Part shown: positions 22,657 through 34,204 of the stretch, piece by piece
Layout of the letters: each line of letters opens with the position of its first letter
How positions within the stretch are numbered: position 1 is the stretch's first letter
Source: Varroa destructor
Lineage: Eukaryota > Arthropoda > Arachnida > Mesostigmata > Varroidae
Assembly: GCF_002443255.2 (NCBI RefSeq)
Contig: NW_019211455.1
Span: forward strand, 35,989,472-36,053,471
Direction: 5' to 3'
Length of the DNA stretch: 64,000 nt
The notes under the pieces: model-generated
The model's database searches: none
What the model saw: the letters and a program-made list of their open reading frames with translations, nothing else
Told to the model about the DNA's origin: nothing
Position numbers and translations under genes: made by a program

Positions 22657-24052
22657 CTTTAGACGGAAAAAAACGAGACAAACGTTTAAGACGAGTATTT
22701 CATTAAAGAATATGTACTGAGTGTACAGAATGCTTCATGACAATTTGAGCCGAAAAATTACATCTGATTTAAATAAACTCATTGCTAAACGAGTACATAA
22801 TCATTAACTGTCAATCATGAATACATATTAATACAAATAGTACACAATATAGTTGTGCGAATAACATTAAGGTAATCCACATACTAAAAACCATGCACGT
22901 GAGTGCACATGAAAATTCGTGTTTAAGGTTCTCTGCATTCTAAAACGTAGTAACATCATTTGTCTGATGTAATGGCAAAAAAGAGTACATGTGTCTCCAA
23001 ATCTGTGAGAGAAGCTCAATAGATAAACGCAGAGTTTTATTTTTCTGAAAAAATCGTGGCAAATATTGCCTGCCCAAGCACTGCCCCTACTCTGAATACG
23101 TAAAAATGTTACACAAACCGTCAGGAGAAAGAAAGTTCACGGCTAATATATGTTAACGTTGATGCCAGCTGATCTTTGTTATGTACATCATCTATGTTAT
23201 GCACATCATCTATGTTATGTACATTTATGTTATGCATATCTATGTTATGCATATCTATGTTATGCATGTTATACATAGGCTAACAGTGGTCAGACAACGT
23301 TCTCATTCTGGAGCTGCCGTTCCAACTTCTACTGAAGCTTATCTGCACGTTAATACTCATAATCGTCGTATGTCAACGGAACTAAAGAAATGGTGCGATC
23401 ACAGGCTTTATATGTCAGGGTATCGAACAGAAGCATATAGTTTCGTGGACTTCATTATTTAAATTTAAAGAAACTGGACAGTATCATAGTATACCACTAG
23501 ACAAAATATTGGAAAAATTTGGCATTTAAGTGCTTCAAAAGACAGTAGACACTCGTTAACTAGTACGTTCCTATAAGTCACGATTTAATTTATTATTAGC
23601 TATTTCGAAATTTTTTAATAACTTCAAGTCCTTAGTATGTCACCATTATGCTCAAGAACGACGCTATACTAGAGTCTGCAAATACTTTTAATGTGGACTG
23701 GGAATATGGCGCCAGTACGGAATGTTCGTGTGATGGTCGTATTAATAGCAAAACAACACAAAATTGTATTTGCCAGTTTGCATGTGTACCCTTAAAAATA
23801 CAAACAAACAGGCTAACCTTTATAGATAGAGAAAAACCCTTCGCTGCGTATCATACGACGAAAGCAATCGGCGATGCTTCGATAGCGTTCTGGATCACTT
23901 ACACTGCTCTGAACCTGAAAACGCGTTTTCACTACATCGAGTGGGTGCATAAGACAGATTTCAACAAAGCCCGCTGATCCACCGGAGGCGATTTGGATAG
24001 ACGCCTCACGGCCAACCTTCTTCATCTTGGAAGCTGCTCTTTCGTCTGCCAT
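21971..24052 (-). CDS. SLC25A21: Mitochondrial 2-oxodicarboxylate carrier, two exons
   Basis: Exons 23818-24052 and 21971-22656 join in phase 1 (AAAG|GTTAGC to CTAAAG|GTATAT) to give 306 residues; the human protein is 299. The product is an inner-membrane carrier exchanging 2-oxoadipate and 2-oxoglutarate, in lysine and tryptophan breakdown. All three SLC25 signatures are visible: PLDVVKTR (residues 37-44), PFEVVKVR (133-140) and PFDVAKSR near 232. The ILAETPKRAVKFF segment across the exon join is typical of this subfamily. The ATG at 24052 is followed by a basic N-terminus. A TTTTCCAG acceptor 28 bases upstream implies a 5' UTR intron, with the first exon farther right, possibly in the GC-rich patch near 25.4 kb. 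Confidence 0.93.
23177..23277. repeat. Minisatellite of 15-18 bp units in the SLC25A21 intron
   Basis: About six imperfect copies of CTATGTTATGCATAT / CTATGTTATGCACATCAT in tandem. The resulting open plus-strand frame is an artefact of the repeat. Confidence 0.85.
23818..24052 (-). CDS. SLC25A21: SLC25A21 exon 1 (first coding exon)
   Basis: Encodes the basic N-terminus, transmembrane helix 1 (QIASGGSAGFVEICLMHP) and the first carrier signature. It ends FFSIYKG at a GTTAGC donor. Confidence 0.92.
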
Positions 24053-24674
24053 CTTGAAATTTATCCAGCGAGCAAGCTACCTGGAAAATACACCGAATAA
24101 GTATTAAAGGTTATAACGGAGTGGATAGAACTACAGCTTATGCTCCTTCTTTATTCAACGATTTATTTTGAAGTTGCCGTAATCTGGGAGGAATCATTTT
24201 ATAAAGAGTGAGTCAGCGACGTATGTTCTTTTTTCCTATTAAAGCGTTGAGAACACCATGGGGATCCACTGCTGCGGTTCGGTAAATTACTTTACCAGTA
24301 AAGTTTATTTAAACAGGTGCGCCTGTTGGTGCACAATTTTGGATTAATAACTCACCAGCTTAGCTGCAGCAAATAATAGTTACCTAATAAATTTTTTATC
24401 ATTTGACTAGGCACGTACCGACAAGTAGACTAAAGCTAATTAAATATTCATAACTACTTCTAATACTTTGAGACGCTTTTAATTTCTTTGGGTATCACGG
24501 TTTTCTAAACCTATTACGCTCTTTTGCGCAGTTTGCTGAATCTGAACAACATTGCTGTTGTGTGCTCGGCCTATCGATTCTAATGTAGGTATAAAAAACT
24601 TCGAGCTTTATGGGCGTCTTTTGTTCTCTGTGGTGTCCTCGTTTGCAAATGGAAGTTGTATTAGATGAGAGCGT

Positions 24675-24698
24675 CTATATATATATATATATATATAG
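24675..24698. repeat. (TA)n microsatellite
   Basis: Pure TA run of about 23 bases upstream of SLC25A21. Confidence 0.9.
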
Positions 24699-26776
24699 CG
24701 AAACATGTCACATATTAGGTATGTAATGTGCTGAAATTACATACCATGATAGCTCTCTACAACGCTAAAAACACAATTTTTGAAGTGGTAATTAACATTT
24801 TTGCATAGATTGTTTTAAATAGTAAGTACAGAATGATATGATGAGTTGTGGCTTATAGTACCGTATCATTAGGAGCATACTCCAATATACTGTTAATTCG
24901 GCTATATGTATACGCCCCCTTTTTTGTAAATAAAAATATCTTTAAAGATCAAATAAAGATATTTTAAGACAAATTATTTACTATACAGCAGGTATTCCAC
25001 GCCTTTTTATAACTCGATAAATATATGAAAAAAGCAATAATTCAGTTCTACGCCCGAAATGTTCAGCTTCACTAGTGGATAATCTATAGTAAGATTCCGA
25101 CATCTTAACGGCGATGACTTAGGTACAATGCATATAGTTCAATCGGCCAGCTAACGGTGGTAAACAGACAGGACGGTTTAGCCAATGGAGAAATTCGTAC
25201 TGATGTTATTCGATCTATCTCGGTATCTTCGCCTTGAAGCATAGCGCTTCTTTCACACAGCATGCTTACCTTCTATGATAATCAAACTACGAGCTGGAGG
25301 ACTCTGCGATTCACTTTAGCCGACGTTACCGTTTTTGGCCAGCCGAGGACCGGCAAAATTTCGTCTATCACCTGCTCGCGCGTCACTGGATCGAACGAGC
25401 AGCGCTCTCATCTCTACGTTCTACAGTTTTGTGCTGCACAGTTTGCAGCATCTGCTGCAATCGCCCCTAAAGGCAAGGAACGACGTTGTGTACAAACTGG
25501 ATACACAGCACCCACGGAAGCAGCATCAGTGGGGCCAAGAATATAAGAAGACCGTAATCACTGGTCCTTTTTCTCTTTTTTGTACAAGTTATCTTGTTCA
25601 TTGTTGGAGATATCGTGGTTCGTATCGGCCGCAGCATGCTAAAGCTGTTCTTTCCTTCAAGGGTCAATGATCCATTTTACTCCCTGGCTCCGAAGAGCGC
25701 AGTAGTTTTGGCATTGCGAAGCATTTCGTGCTCCGCCACTAAACTGGTGCCAATAGTAAACAAACGTTTATTACGTTTGCAGTTATGCGCATGTAGTAAT
25801 AATATGCACGCCCATAATGCAATATGGAACCAATATTAGCTTACCCATTCATGTTGATATAATAGTGAAAATTGTAATTCATGCTCTATAGGGAGCTTAT
25901 AATGCTTACATGCAGTTGTTGAAAGCATATTAAAGCATCTACAAAGCATATTTAGTTACCAGACTCTTGTTAGTGATGCGTTCTCTACGGTTGTAGGTTC
26001 CAATAAAGTTGTCAACTATAAAAGGTTTAAACGGAAAGACCTGTTGAGGAAGACGACTTTTTCGATTGCCCATTTAAGATGGTCAAACTTTAACATTGCA
26101 GTATGTAGCACGAAATAGGAACGCTCAAAATGACTATATACCTAATAATTCCATGAAATCTCTAAAATGTCGCTACGATCATCTTAGTTTTATTTTCACC
26201 GCCAGCTAGACAAAATATGAATAAGGTATTTTAACAGGTGCATTTTAACTTTTCCCGAGAAACTTGCAGGTTCATTAACGTTTGCTATGTGTTGTATGTT
26301 AAATACCTTACGTTCTAAACTATTAGTAGTATTCGTAAAACTACATACTTGTAAAATGAACAAAATGAGAACTATGTGACAAAAACCAAGAACCTTTGAA
26401 CAAACGTGAACAAACTGCTACGTTTACAAATCTCACTCAACTACACCACAATAAATAGTACACTAGAAATTTATTCAAATCAACCTGTTGTTGAACTCTT
26501 CCGACAACTCTTATTCGTATTTTCTGTGAACCATTGTTTTCGTTGTCGTAAGGACTTACATATTCAAATGTCCCGAAAACCCGCGCGAATATGCACCATG
26601 CAGCAACTACGTGGGCATCAACACCCTTGCAAAGTTTTGCAATTTTAAACTTTGTAGCTTATCGTCTTCCGCCAGCAAATCAATTCTTTGTTTTGTCAGA
26701 GTAATTATAGTAATTATTGTAGAATAGTTCTATTAAATATTGTGCAGAATTTTCCTGAATTAAGAAATATGTAGAT

Positions 26777-26824
26777 ACGAGCTATCATAGAACATAGTAG
26801 ACACGAACTATCATAGAACATAGT
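26777..26824. repeat. Two-copy tandem repeat, unit about 25 bp
   Basis: CTATCATAGAACATAGT occurs twice in tandem with nearly the same flanks (GAGCTATC... and GAACTATC...). It is a short local duplication of unknown meaning. Confidence 0.7.
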
Positions 26825-28174
26825 GTAAACTGTAAGAGCGATATTAGCACAAAGTGTACATATAGATGAATAGAAAACGTAGCTAGCCATAACAACCATG
26901 TTGTCTGGTAATTATCTTTCGAGAAATTCGTCTTTTTACTAAGAACAGCTATTATTATAAAAATTATAAATACTCGAGAACAGATCTCACGAAAAAAACA
27001 CACTCAGCAACATTTTGCTCTTCGACGAAAATCCTTGACCGAAGTGCAGCCAATCGAAGAGTTTGAAGAAACTCCTGCTGCTTTTTCATCTACAGCGGTC
27101 GATTCAGTGTGAAGTTCTGCGCAGATACTTTATGAACTAGGACTGATCCATGCGATGTATCGACAGGCCAACAGCCGTTCACGGATAAGCTGGACGCGAC
27201 CCGGACGTAGTTGATACTTCGGTTAACGAGAGCCAGAGAAGCCTATGAGCGAAAGGTGACGGTATAATCTCACTGAACACAATGTAGGTCACCAAAACTT
27301 TTGATTTTTTATCCACTCAGAAGAGAAAGGCAAATTAAACTGGAAACCAACACACCTAAAATATACCAGGAAGGAATCCGCAAGTAAGGCAGATATATCA
27401 GTATAGCTATACGAAGGCGAAGTACAGGAGCGTAGCTCTTTGAAAAGATAACTAAAGTAAACAGTGCAACTTTAGTTCTTCAAACAGACTGGTTAATTGA
27501 CGGATCCTTTAAAAAGCTACGCGAATTTTTGAGGTTTTTCGAGATACTCTACTATTCATTGAAGAATCCATTCATCGATCACCCAAATGCCGTTTTGGTA
27601 CACGTTTTTTTTTGTATACAGTGTTTGCTCTTCCTCCAAGGGCGTCACAACATAGGCCTACTACTATATAGATACCGACCACGAAAATATTTAAAAAAAA
27701 ATTACAAAGTTAATTTTTTCCTTAGTGCAAAATCTGAAAAACAGTTTACTTTTTTTATAGAAAAGATGTCCTTGTTGCCTATGAATCAATAATAAATTTA
27801 AACAAACAAACAACATAATTCGCTGAATAACACACAATCATCGATGCCAACTGAGCAGTCTACTCGAGTGACCTTCATCACAATTTGACTTTCTTTCAAG
27901 GAAGAGGGGACTTCTGTATATCACAGCAATCAATAAGATGACACAAATAGAATATTGGACGGCATATAAGTAACATTTTGGAAACATTACCTTGAATGGC
28001 TTTTTTAGATGTCAAAATTTCACTCAGAAACCCTTATGCTTCTCCGAGATAACAGTACTGTCCAATATATTTGAGTAGTAATTCATTCAGTGACTTCATC
28101 ACTGAATATTACTGTGGAAAAAAGCGTAATATCCATTTTCAAAGCTTACAGTTAGTAAAAGTGTCTATGAAGCA

Positions 28175-28178
<4 letters not shown>

Positions 28179-28215
<37 letters not shown>
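28179..28215. repeat. (AT)n microsatellite
   Basis: About 37 bases of AT dinucleotide, ending about 160 bases before the SINE head. Confidence 0.9.
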
Positions 28216-28219
<4 letters not shown>

Positions 28220-28372
28220 ATTTAAAATCTCAAGATAACTATTTTTTTGACACGTCTTTTTGTAACAGATATGCACTTCCACTTTCTGAAAACAAACACT
28301 GTTCGCTCGCGTATCGTCACTCGGCCTTTCAACAGATGGATTGTGCAACAGTAGGCCATGTAAGTAGTTGTA

Positions 28373-28480
28373 CCCTTGATAGTCCAATGGGTAAAGAATT
28401 CCTGCTAATCTTAAGGACACTTTGTGGTCTAGGTTCGAACTCGAGCAGCGACAGATTTCGTTTCGTACTGAGAGCCAGCC
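28373..28480 (+). mobile_element. tRNA-derived SINE, copy 1
   Basis: A pol III A box (TAGTCCAATGG, 28380-28390) and B box (GGTTCGAACTC, 28432-28442) stand 52 bases apart, as in a tRNA. The cloverleaf is degraded, so this is not a functional tRNA. The stretch from CCTG (28401) through the B box and on past CGAGCA to TTTCGTTTCGT matches a second copy on the other strand at 40400-40528. Similarity beyond the tRNA part points to a SINE family rather than two tRNA pseudogenes. Confidence 0.6.
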
Positions 28481-29279
28481 TAACGGCGATACAGGACTAA
28501 CAACTCGAAACATAGAAGCCATGCAGATTTGAGAAATTCCAGTGATTTAACGAAAATTAGTCCCATCTTGGAACTACAGCTGCGGAGGCACTTCGCCATA
28601 TAACATATGCTTTCTTGTAACAACAGTGACCCATTCATGCATTGAATTGTGACGTGTAACGGTAAATGGATTCTTTATAGCAGTTGCAAACGGTCACTTA
28701 AATGAGTTGATGTAAGTGAACCTGCACAACATATTTCAAAAAGGCAAATGTGTAGCTGAAAAAGCTTATCCACTACAGCTAAGTTTTAATTTGTCGATTA
28801 TGGCTTAGGTGTACCATCACGAATTAGTCACATTATGCGCCCAAAATTAGTAAATAGAGGTAAACCTATTTCTACTGCGCAACAGGGCTCGACCTCACAC
28901 CGCGAAAATCGCGGTGAGAAAAACGTAGAAGCTAAACTTTGATATTATAATTTGTTTCAAAATTACGACAACGTCTATTAACAGAGACTATTCAATGTTA
29001 AATTAATTTTTCAGGACATTGTGAACTTTTGTACTTTACAGTTCTACAGTAGCAAAATATACAAATAACGAAAAGCCACAAATGATTATTATAAAGCATA
29101 CTTGTATGAGAAAAAAGAAATAGCTTCTGAACAGTATCCAGAGTTCTTCATATTACGTTTCCTACATAAACGCTGTAATATACACGCTTGGCTCATTTTT
29201 TCGATTCCCACCCGAATCATATACGTTACAAGCAGCTTCCTTAATGTTTGAGTGTGCAGACAGGGCTGGCTACACGGCT

Positions 29280-29330
29280 ACACCCGTAAAGCTGATGATG
29301 CCTCACATCCATCATCAGCTTTATGGGTGT
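29280..29330. repeat. 21-bp stem hairpin, nine-base loop
   Basis: ACACCCGTAAAGCTGATGATG (29280-29300) pairs with 29310-29330 at 20 of 21 positions; the one difference is a wobble in RNA read from the plus strand. The short loop argues against an ordinary microRNA precursor. Confidence 0.75.
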
Positions 29331-30000
29331 GAACCTAAACGAGGAATCTAACTACAACTGAGCGAAAGAGAAGCTGCGTGTCTCTAGTTTATACGTAAAA
29401 TTAAGGCCGAAAAGAATGATAGAAAGGGTAAAACAACAAAACTTGTAGGCCGTCAATGCTTAAGGCTCTCCGTAAAGTCCAATTCCATTTATATTATAAA
29501 ACTATATATATTATATATATTATATAACACATAAGAAACCAAGTATATGCAATTTCTAATCATGTTAAATGCTTTGAGTTCAAGATGATTATAATAAAAA
29601 AAAAAAGATGATCTCTTGAACGAAGAAGCCATCCTATTTACATGCGTCATGCTATACAAAATTATTTCTCTAGCTTTATGTTCTTTTATTTTATTATTTT
29701 ATACATTGTTAATAGGAATTCTATAGCCGCAAAGATCAAAGGCACAAAGAAGTAGCCATACGAAAACCTTAATACCTAAATGAGCTTAGACAGCTCCCTT
29801 GCTATATTGATTTATGCTTGCGAACTTATAAGCAGTATTGAAACCAGAATAATTTACCTTTGCCCTTCTTAACTTATCATTGGGGTTTACGACATCGAGA
29901 TACTTTAAACCTTGTGATGCTATCAGCAGCTAAAATATATTGTCCCTTTATGAAATATTCTCTCATATAAAAATAAGATTCTTTATAACGTCAAGATATT

Positions 30001-30430
30001 CCTTTTAGTCATATTCAAACGTGTCTAAAAGCGTCTTCTGGTCCAACAATACACTTCTGCTAATTGGTGTTCAATGTAATTCAATGGTTCGTCGACCGGC
30101 AAAGTGTTTCAAATAGAAGACTACTAGACTGTTCTTTGTGTAAAACGATTTTCAACCACAACTTTTGACAGCGATTTAAATGTTCTATTAGACATCGTAA
30201 GAAAACTTCCAAAAGAAAATTAATATTTGCTTTCGGAACGCTGAAAATATCTAGATCTAGAAGACAGTAGTTATGAGTACTAAATAGCATTTGGATGTTG
30301 TGGCGTTGTAAAAAAATATTTTTTGACAAATAGAATCTCGACCCCGGCAGCATGCTTTATTGGTTACATGATCGAGTTCACTGTCAATAGACGACACAAA
30401 GATAACATAATAACAAGTTTCTCACTTTAA
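30001..30430 (-). mobile_element. Decayed mariner-like transposase fragment
   Basis: The minus-strand frame 30353-30081 lines up with the middle of mariner transposases. MLFSTHNYCLLDLDIFSVPK stands for the region before the conserved PKG, followed by INFLLEVFLRCLIEHL (family: FYLEVLxRL) and KLWLKIVLHKEQSSSLL (family: W-LHHDNAPxH). The catalytic Asp of the HDN block is replaced. A TRRRF remnant near 30030 resembles the later GRRF motif. Flanks are full of stops and no terminal repeats were seen. Confidence 0.5.
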
Positions 30431-30585
30431 TGTATCAAACAGAAATGGACTCCAAAGTGATGTTTCTCAGTGTTGCACGCATGTTCTACTACCCGCGGGT
30501 GGGCAACGTTATAAGCATGTCGTAACACGTACATATATGTACCTACCACGTATATGTTTATATGGCAAGGTATGCTTACACATAT

Positions 30586-30588
<3 letters not shown>

Positions 30589-30619
<31 letters not shown>
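30589..30619. repeat. (TA)n microsatellite
   Basis: About 30 bases of TA dinucleotide, just upstream of the GC-rich region. Confidence 0.9.
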
Positions 30620-30622
<3 letters not shown>

Positions 30623-30959
30623 TGTGATATAGCACACTAGTTATTCATTCGCAAAGTAGCGTTAGTGGTATCATGATGCCGCAGAACGACTGTGAATCGT
30701 TCTTGTAGTATGTGCATTATGACTCTTTTTTATATTTTGCGATGTTATTCATTTCCTCTTTCAGCGGCCACGTCGCAGACAAGCTTGATATTAGACAGAA
30801 ATCACGATTGGCCACTGCTCTGTCACTGCTGCCATAACGTATGAGGTCTTATAGATTTAATCCAAAAAAATTTTTATGATAGAATGCAGAGTAAATTGAT
30901 TGTCAAAGAACAGCGTTACCTTCATTTTCTCTTTTAGAATAATCTTAACCTATTTTTCG

Positions 30960-32540
30960 GCAAGAGTCGGTATTGTTGTTGTTGTTTGCGCCGTTCACTT
31001 ACCCGTACTAGCTTCGCGCGCCTCTTGGTTTCTGCTTCGTTTTTTGTGACTTCGTCAAGACTCGCTTGTTTTTCTGTAGAGCACAGTGCTTCTCTTGTTA
31101 TTATTGACGCTGTCGATTTTTGTTTCTATGCTGTTTCGGTTATGGTAACGGCGACGGCAACGAAGTTGGAAATCGTGACACTGAGGGGGAGTTGTGCCTC
31201 TGTCGTTAACCCGTCGATCGGCCCGTAGTAATGCTCATACTAGGTTCAAACAGTTATTGAATAACAAAAAAGGTTTTAGATAACCGTGTCTTCTATCTGA
31301 ACGAGCCTGTCCACTCGCGTCTGTTCGTTCTCCAGTTTGTCACTCGATCGCTTGAGGATCTGCCCGCCTGCCTGTCTGTCTATTGATCGGTCTGTTTGTC
31401 CGTTCAGTCCTTAAATCTTCCGTAGGCGCGCTACTGTCGTTGTATCGACTCGCCACATATGCTGATCACAGTAGATAGCAGCCGCGCCACGGCTGTCGCG
31501 GGAGCCGCTCTTGTAGCCAACAGCAGCAGCGACATTCAGTTCGGAATGCTTTGCTGACTGTCGCTATTCCTCCGGCCGCCCGACAACGCTGGCAGTCCTT
31601 GACGTTGACGCTTAGCTATGTGTGGGTGCGCCCATTAGTGGTAAGTGCGCAAGGCCGCAACACATCAGCACCACACCCGTCGTAGACTAGAGGAATATAC
31701 AGGAATCAGGCACTGACAGCCTGCAGCAACGGCAGCAATAAGACGGTTCGTAGGTTTCGATAGCTTGGCCACACACTCGCTCACTTCACAGCACCACGCA
31801 AATGCACCGAAAACTACAACGTCAACGACTGGCAGATGAAAGAACGAACGTATACTCCTCCACTCCGTCGTTCTTTCACTCGAAAGGAGGACGTTTGACG
31901 TTGTCGAACGGCTCTGCTTCCTACCTCCAAATGATGTTGCTGCTGCAAATACGGCGGCTTCAGCTTTAACTGAGACTACTCCAAAAGATGCTGCAAATTG
32001 AGCCCCAGCTTGGACAATCACCGATTAGTGAGGAGTTGGTTTTTCCGAGCAATTATCGCTCAGATGCTTCCTATAAATTAACCCGTGTCAGCAACTACGA
32101 CAATGCTTGCGACTGTTCGACGGTTGTGATGCTAACTGCAATGACGACGGCCACAGCGTTAGCTGCATCCAGGTGACGGTTACAGTCCCAGCGAAACTGG
32201 GGACACCCACACTTACCATGATTTCTTTCAGTCAGTGTTGAAATATGAGAATTCATGGGAAAACGTGACTGACAAACGGACGAACGCACGGCGAACATAA
32301 GTGGCTGGATGGAAGAGAGATTTGGAATCAATAGTTTATGGCTGTCACAGCATCAATAGCAGACGACAGCAGCGGATAGGACGCGAATGGACGCTGTTCA
32401 TACGCGGGCTTCTCCGTGGCGTGGATGACATCCTAATAGCATTGGTAAATAAACAAAGGCAAAACTAGCATCACGACCGAAAGAAGAGAACTGGCTCTGA
32501 TAAAGCGGCACCAAAGCGCGCGCTAACTTGAAGTTTCTAA
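30960..32540. promoter_or_regulatory. GC- and CpG-rich region, likely PHF10 promoter and leader
   Basis: The longest CpG-rich stretch in the window, with TTG/CAG trinucleotide runs and CT-rich tracts (such as TGCCTGTCTGTCT near 31370). Frames on both strands are open by composition and show no known domain. PHF10 has an acceptor (TTGTTTTAG, 33801-33809) 24 bases before its ATG, so a noncoding first exon must lie upstream; this region is the best candidate. The exact exon and start site cannot be set by eye. Confidence 0.4.
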
Positions 32541-33833
32541 ATAAATACAGGGTTTGACGAAAAAAAAACTATATTATAATAATATAGAGATGTTGTTTTG
32601 CTTTTTGCAGTTTGTATCGTTTATGGCCTAGTGGTAGACTTCTGGATATCTGATAAAGGCCTGTTCGCTATGATACATTACACACGTCGAAATCGTGCAT
32701 TTATATATTTACTTTACCTACCGTAGCTAGGCTCTGTTTCGATTCTGAGTTGAAATATACCAGCTTGAAGTGACCTAACATGTATATGTATGAACAATTA
32801 TAACTGGTATTAGTACGTCGTCGTCATGGCTGGTCTGCTTATTATAAAACGGTGAACCGAAAATAAACATAGTTTCGTTCTGCTACCCGTTCGTTTCTTT
32901 GTCAGGGAAGCTTGGTGTTCCGTATCGGTTAACCCGGTGGTGGCTGACAATTCTACCAGGGTCCGAAATTACCCCAGTTGGAACCAAGCCAGGCAGTCTA
33001 CGTGTTTGTTTATTCTTAAAAGCAAGTAGAATTCGATTCAACCTTGGAAACAGTTATCTAGGCAAGCTGAAAACATTTGATGTACTCTACGAGACAACTA
33101 GCTGCTTTATTATATTGTATGGAAACTTACATACAGTCTGCATTAGTTAATGGGACGGTTTGTTTCCGATAACTGACAGCCCTTCTCTAAAAATCTCTAA
33201 GCCAGGTGTTATTCATTCGAGTGGGTTGTTTCGAGCAGAACAGCAATCAATATAGAAGTAAGTGATGGAATCACAGTTTCAATTTTGCTTGTTATCGAGT
33301 GCTTTTGTCAATGAGCACAGGTATCCTATGTAGGAACGATCTGTTTGGCTATGTTTTGGATAACTGAGATCAAACAGACCCTTCTGTACATTCGTTTCTG
33401 CATTGAAGCTGTTGTAGGTCGATGAGTCAGTTTTATCGCCTTTATTATTATCCATTTAGATTATTATGCGTATAGCGGCAGACTACTATAGTTGCTTAGC
33501 GTATTATTACATCTTACCAATGGTAAACATTTTTAGCGTTTTCCTATTGTTTTTAATTAATTCAGGAAAACTGAACTGAAAGCAGATTCAAGACGCAGAA
33601 AATGGAATACATATTTTTCTTGAATATTATTATAATCTCAACACAGATAACTAGTATAGCGTAAATAGCAACATTGAACTTATGATAACGATAATTCTTC
33701 TTTTACGGCAAATTGTTAATTGTTTTCTTTATTAAGTTATTTCTTCCTATCGAGTAAATTATATGGTAGTTGTTGTGTGTATATTTACATTTAAAATTCC
33801 TTGTTTTAGAGGTAGGCGGGAATTGCAATAGCC

Positions 33834-34204
33834 ATGGATAACAATGGGACATTTCTGTCCCCTCGAGGGCGATCCCCTCAAAAGCTCGGACCGACAGCGG
33901 GATCTGGTTTGGGCGCTATTGTTGTTGCACAGCAAAGTTCTCCGCCTCCCACGGCTCCAGCGGCACCTCTGATCGAGGAGGAAACTCGAAGTTCATTTAC
34001 GGATCAGCCGCCTTCGAAACCTCCTTCTCCAGTTGGAGAACCCCCTCTCGAGGAAACCGGTACTCCCTCCCAGAGTATGGATGGAACAGAAGATTCGAAG
34101 AGTGGAAAAACAGCCAAGAAAAAATTGAGATGTAGCGATTTGCAAATTGCTGAACAGGCACTCGGTTCGTACAAATATTTAGTTGCTTTAGGGAAATCTG
34201 TCAG
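33834..34204 (+). CDS. PHF10: PHF10 first coding exon
   Basis: The ATG sits in GCCATGG after an acceptor TTGTTTTAG. It encodes a low-complexity Pro/Ser/Glu-rich N-terminus and a KKKLRCSDLQIAEQALGSYK segment. The end is set at GTCAG|GTTTGC; the alternative donor CTCG|GTTCGT ends the exon at 34164. Confidence 0.7.

Larger units (their letters stand above)
24053..33809. other. Intergenic with relics; 5' regions of SLC25A21 and PHF10
   Basis: About 9.7 kb between divergent genes. A GC-rich patch at about 25330-25560 contains a minus-strand GAGCAG|GTGATA donor (exon end near 25372) and may be the untranslated first exon of SLC25A21. Tandem copies at 26777, a SINE at 28373, a hairpin at 29280, a mariner relic at 30081 and a GC-rich region at 30960 are listed separately. 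No other gene was supported. Confidence 0.5.

Noticed and set aside
23181..23462. 93-codon plus-strand frame
   Set aside because: Begins in the minisatellite inside the SLC25A21 intron; repetitive Met-Tyr-Ile content and no domain.
28373..28445. Functional tRNA gene
   Set aside because: A and B boxes are present but the acceptor and other stems do not pair, and the tail matches the second SINE copy.
31665..32331. Minus-strand frames in the GC-rich region
   Set aside because: Low-complexity Ala/Val/Ser content from GC-rich sequence with few stops; no domain or conserved motif.
32613..32680. A-box-like TGGCCTAGTGG, possible third tRNA-derived copy
   Set aside because: No credible B box at the right distance and no shared SINE tail.
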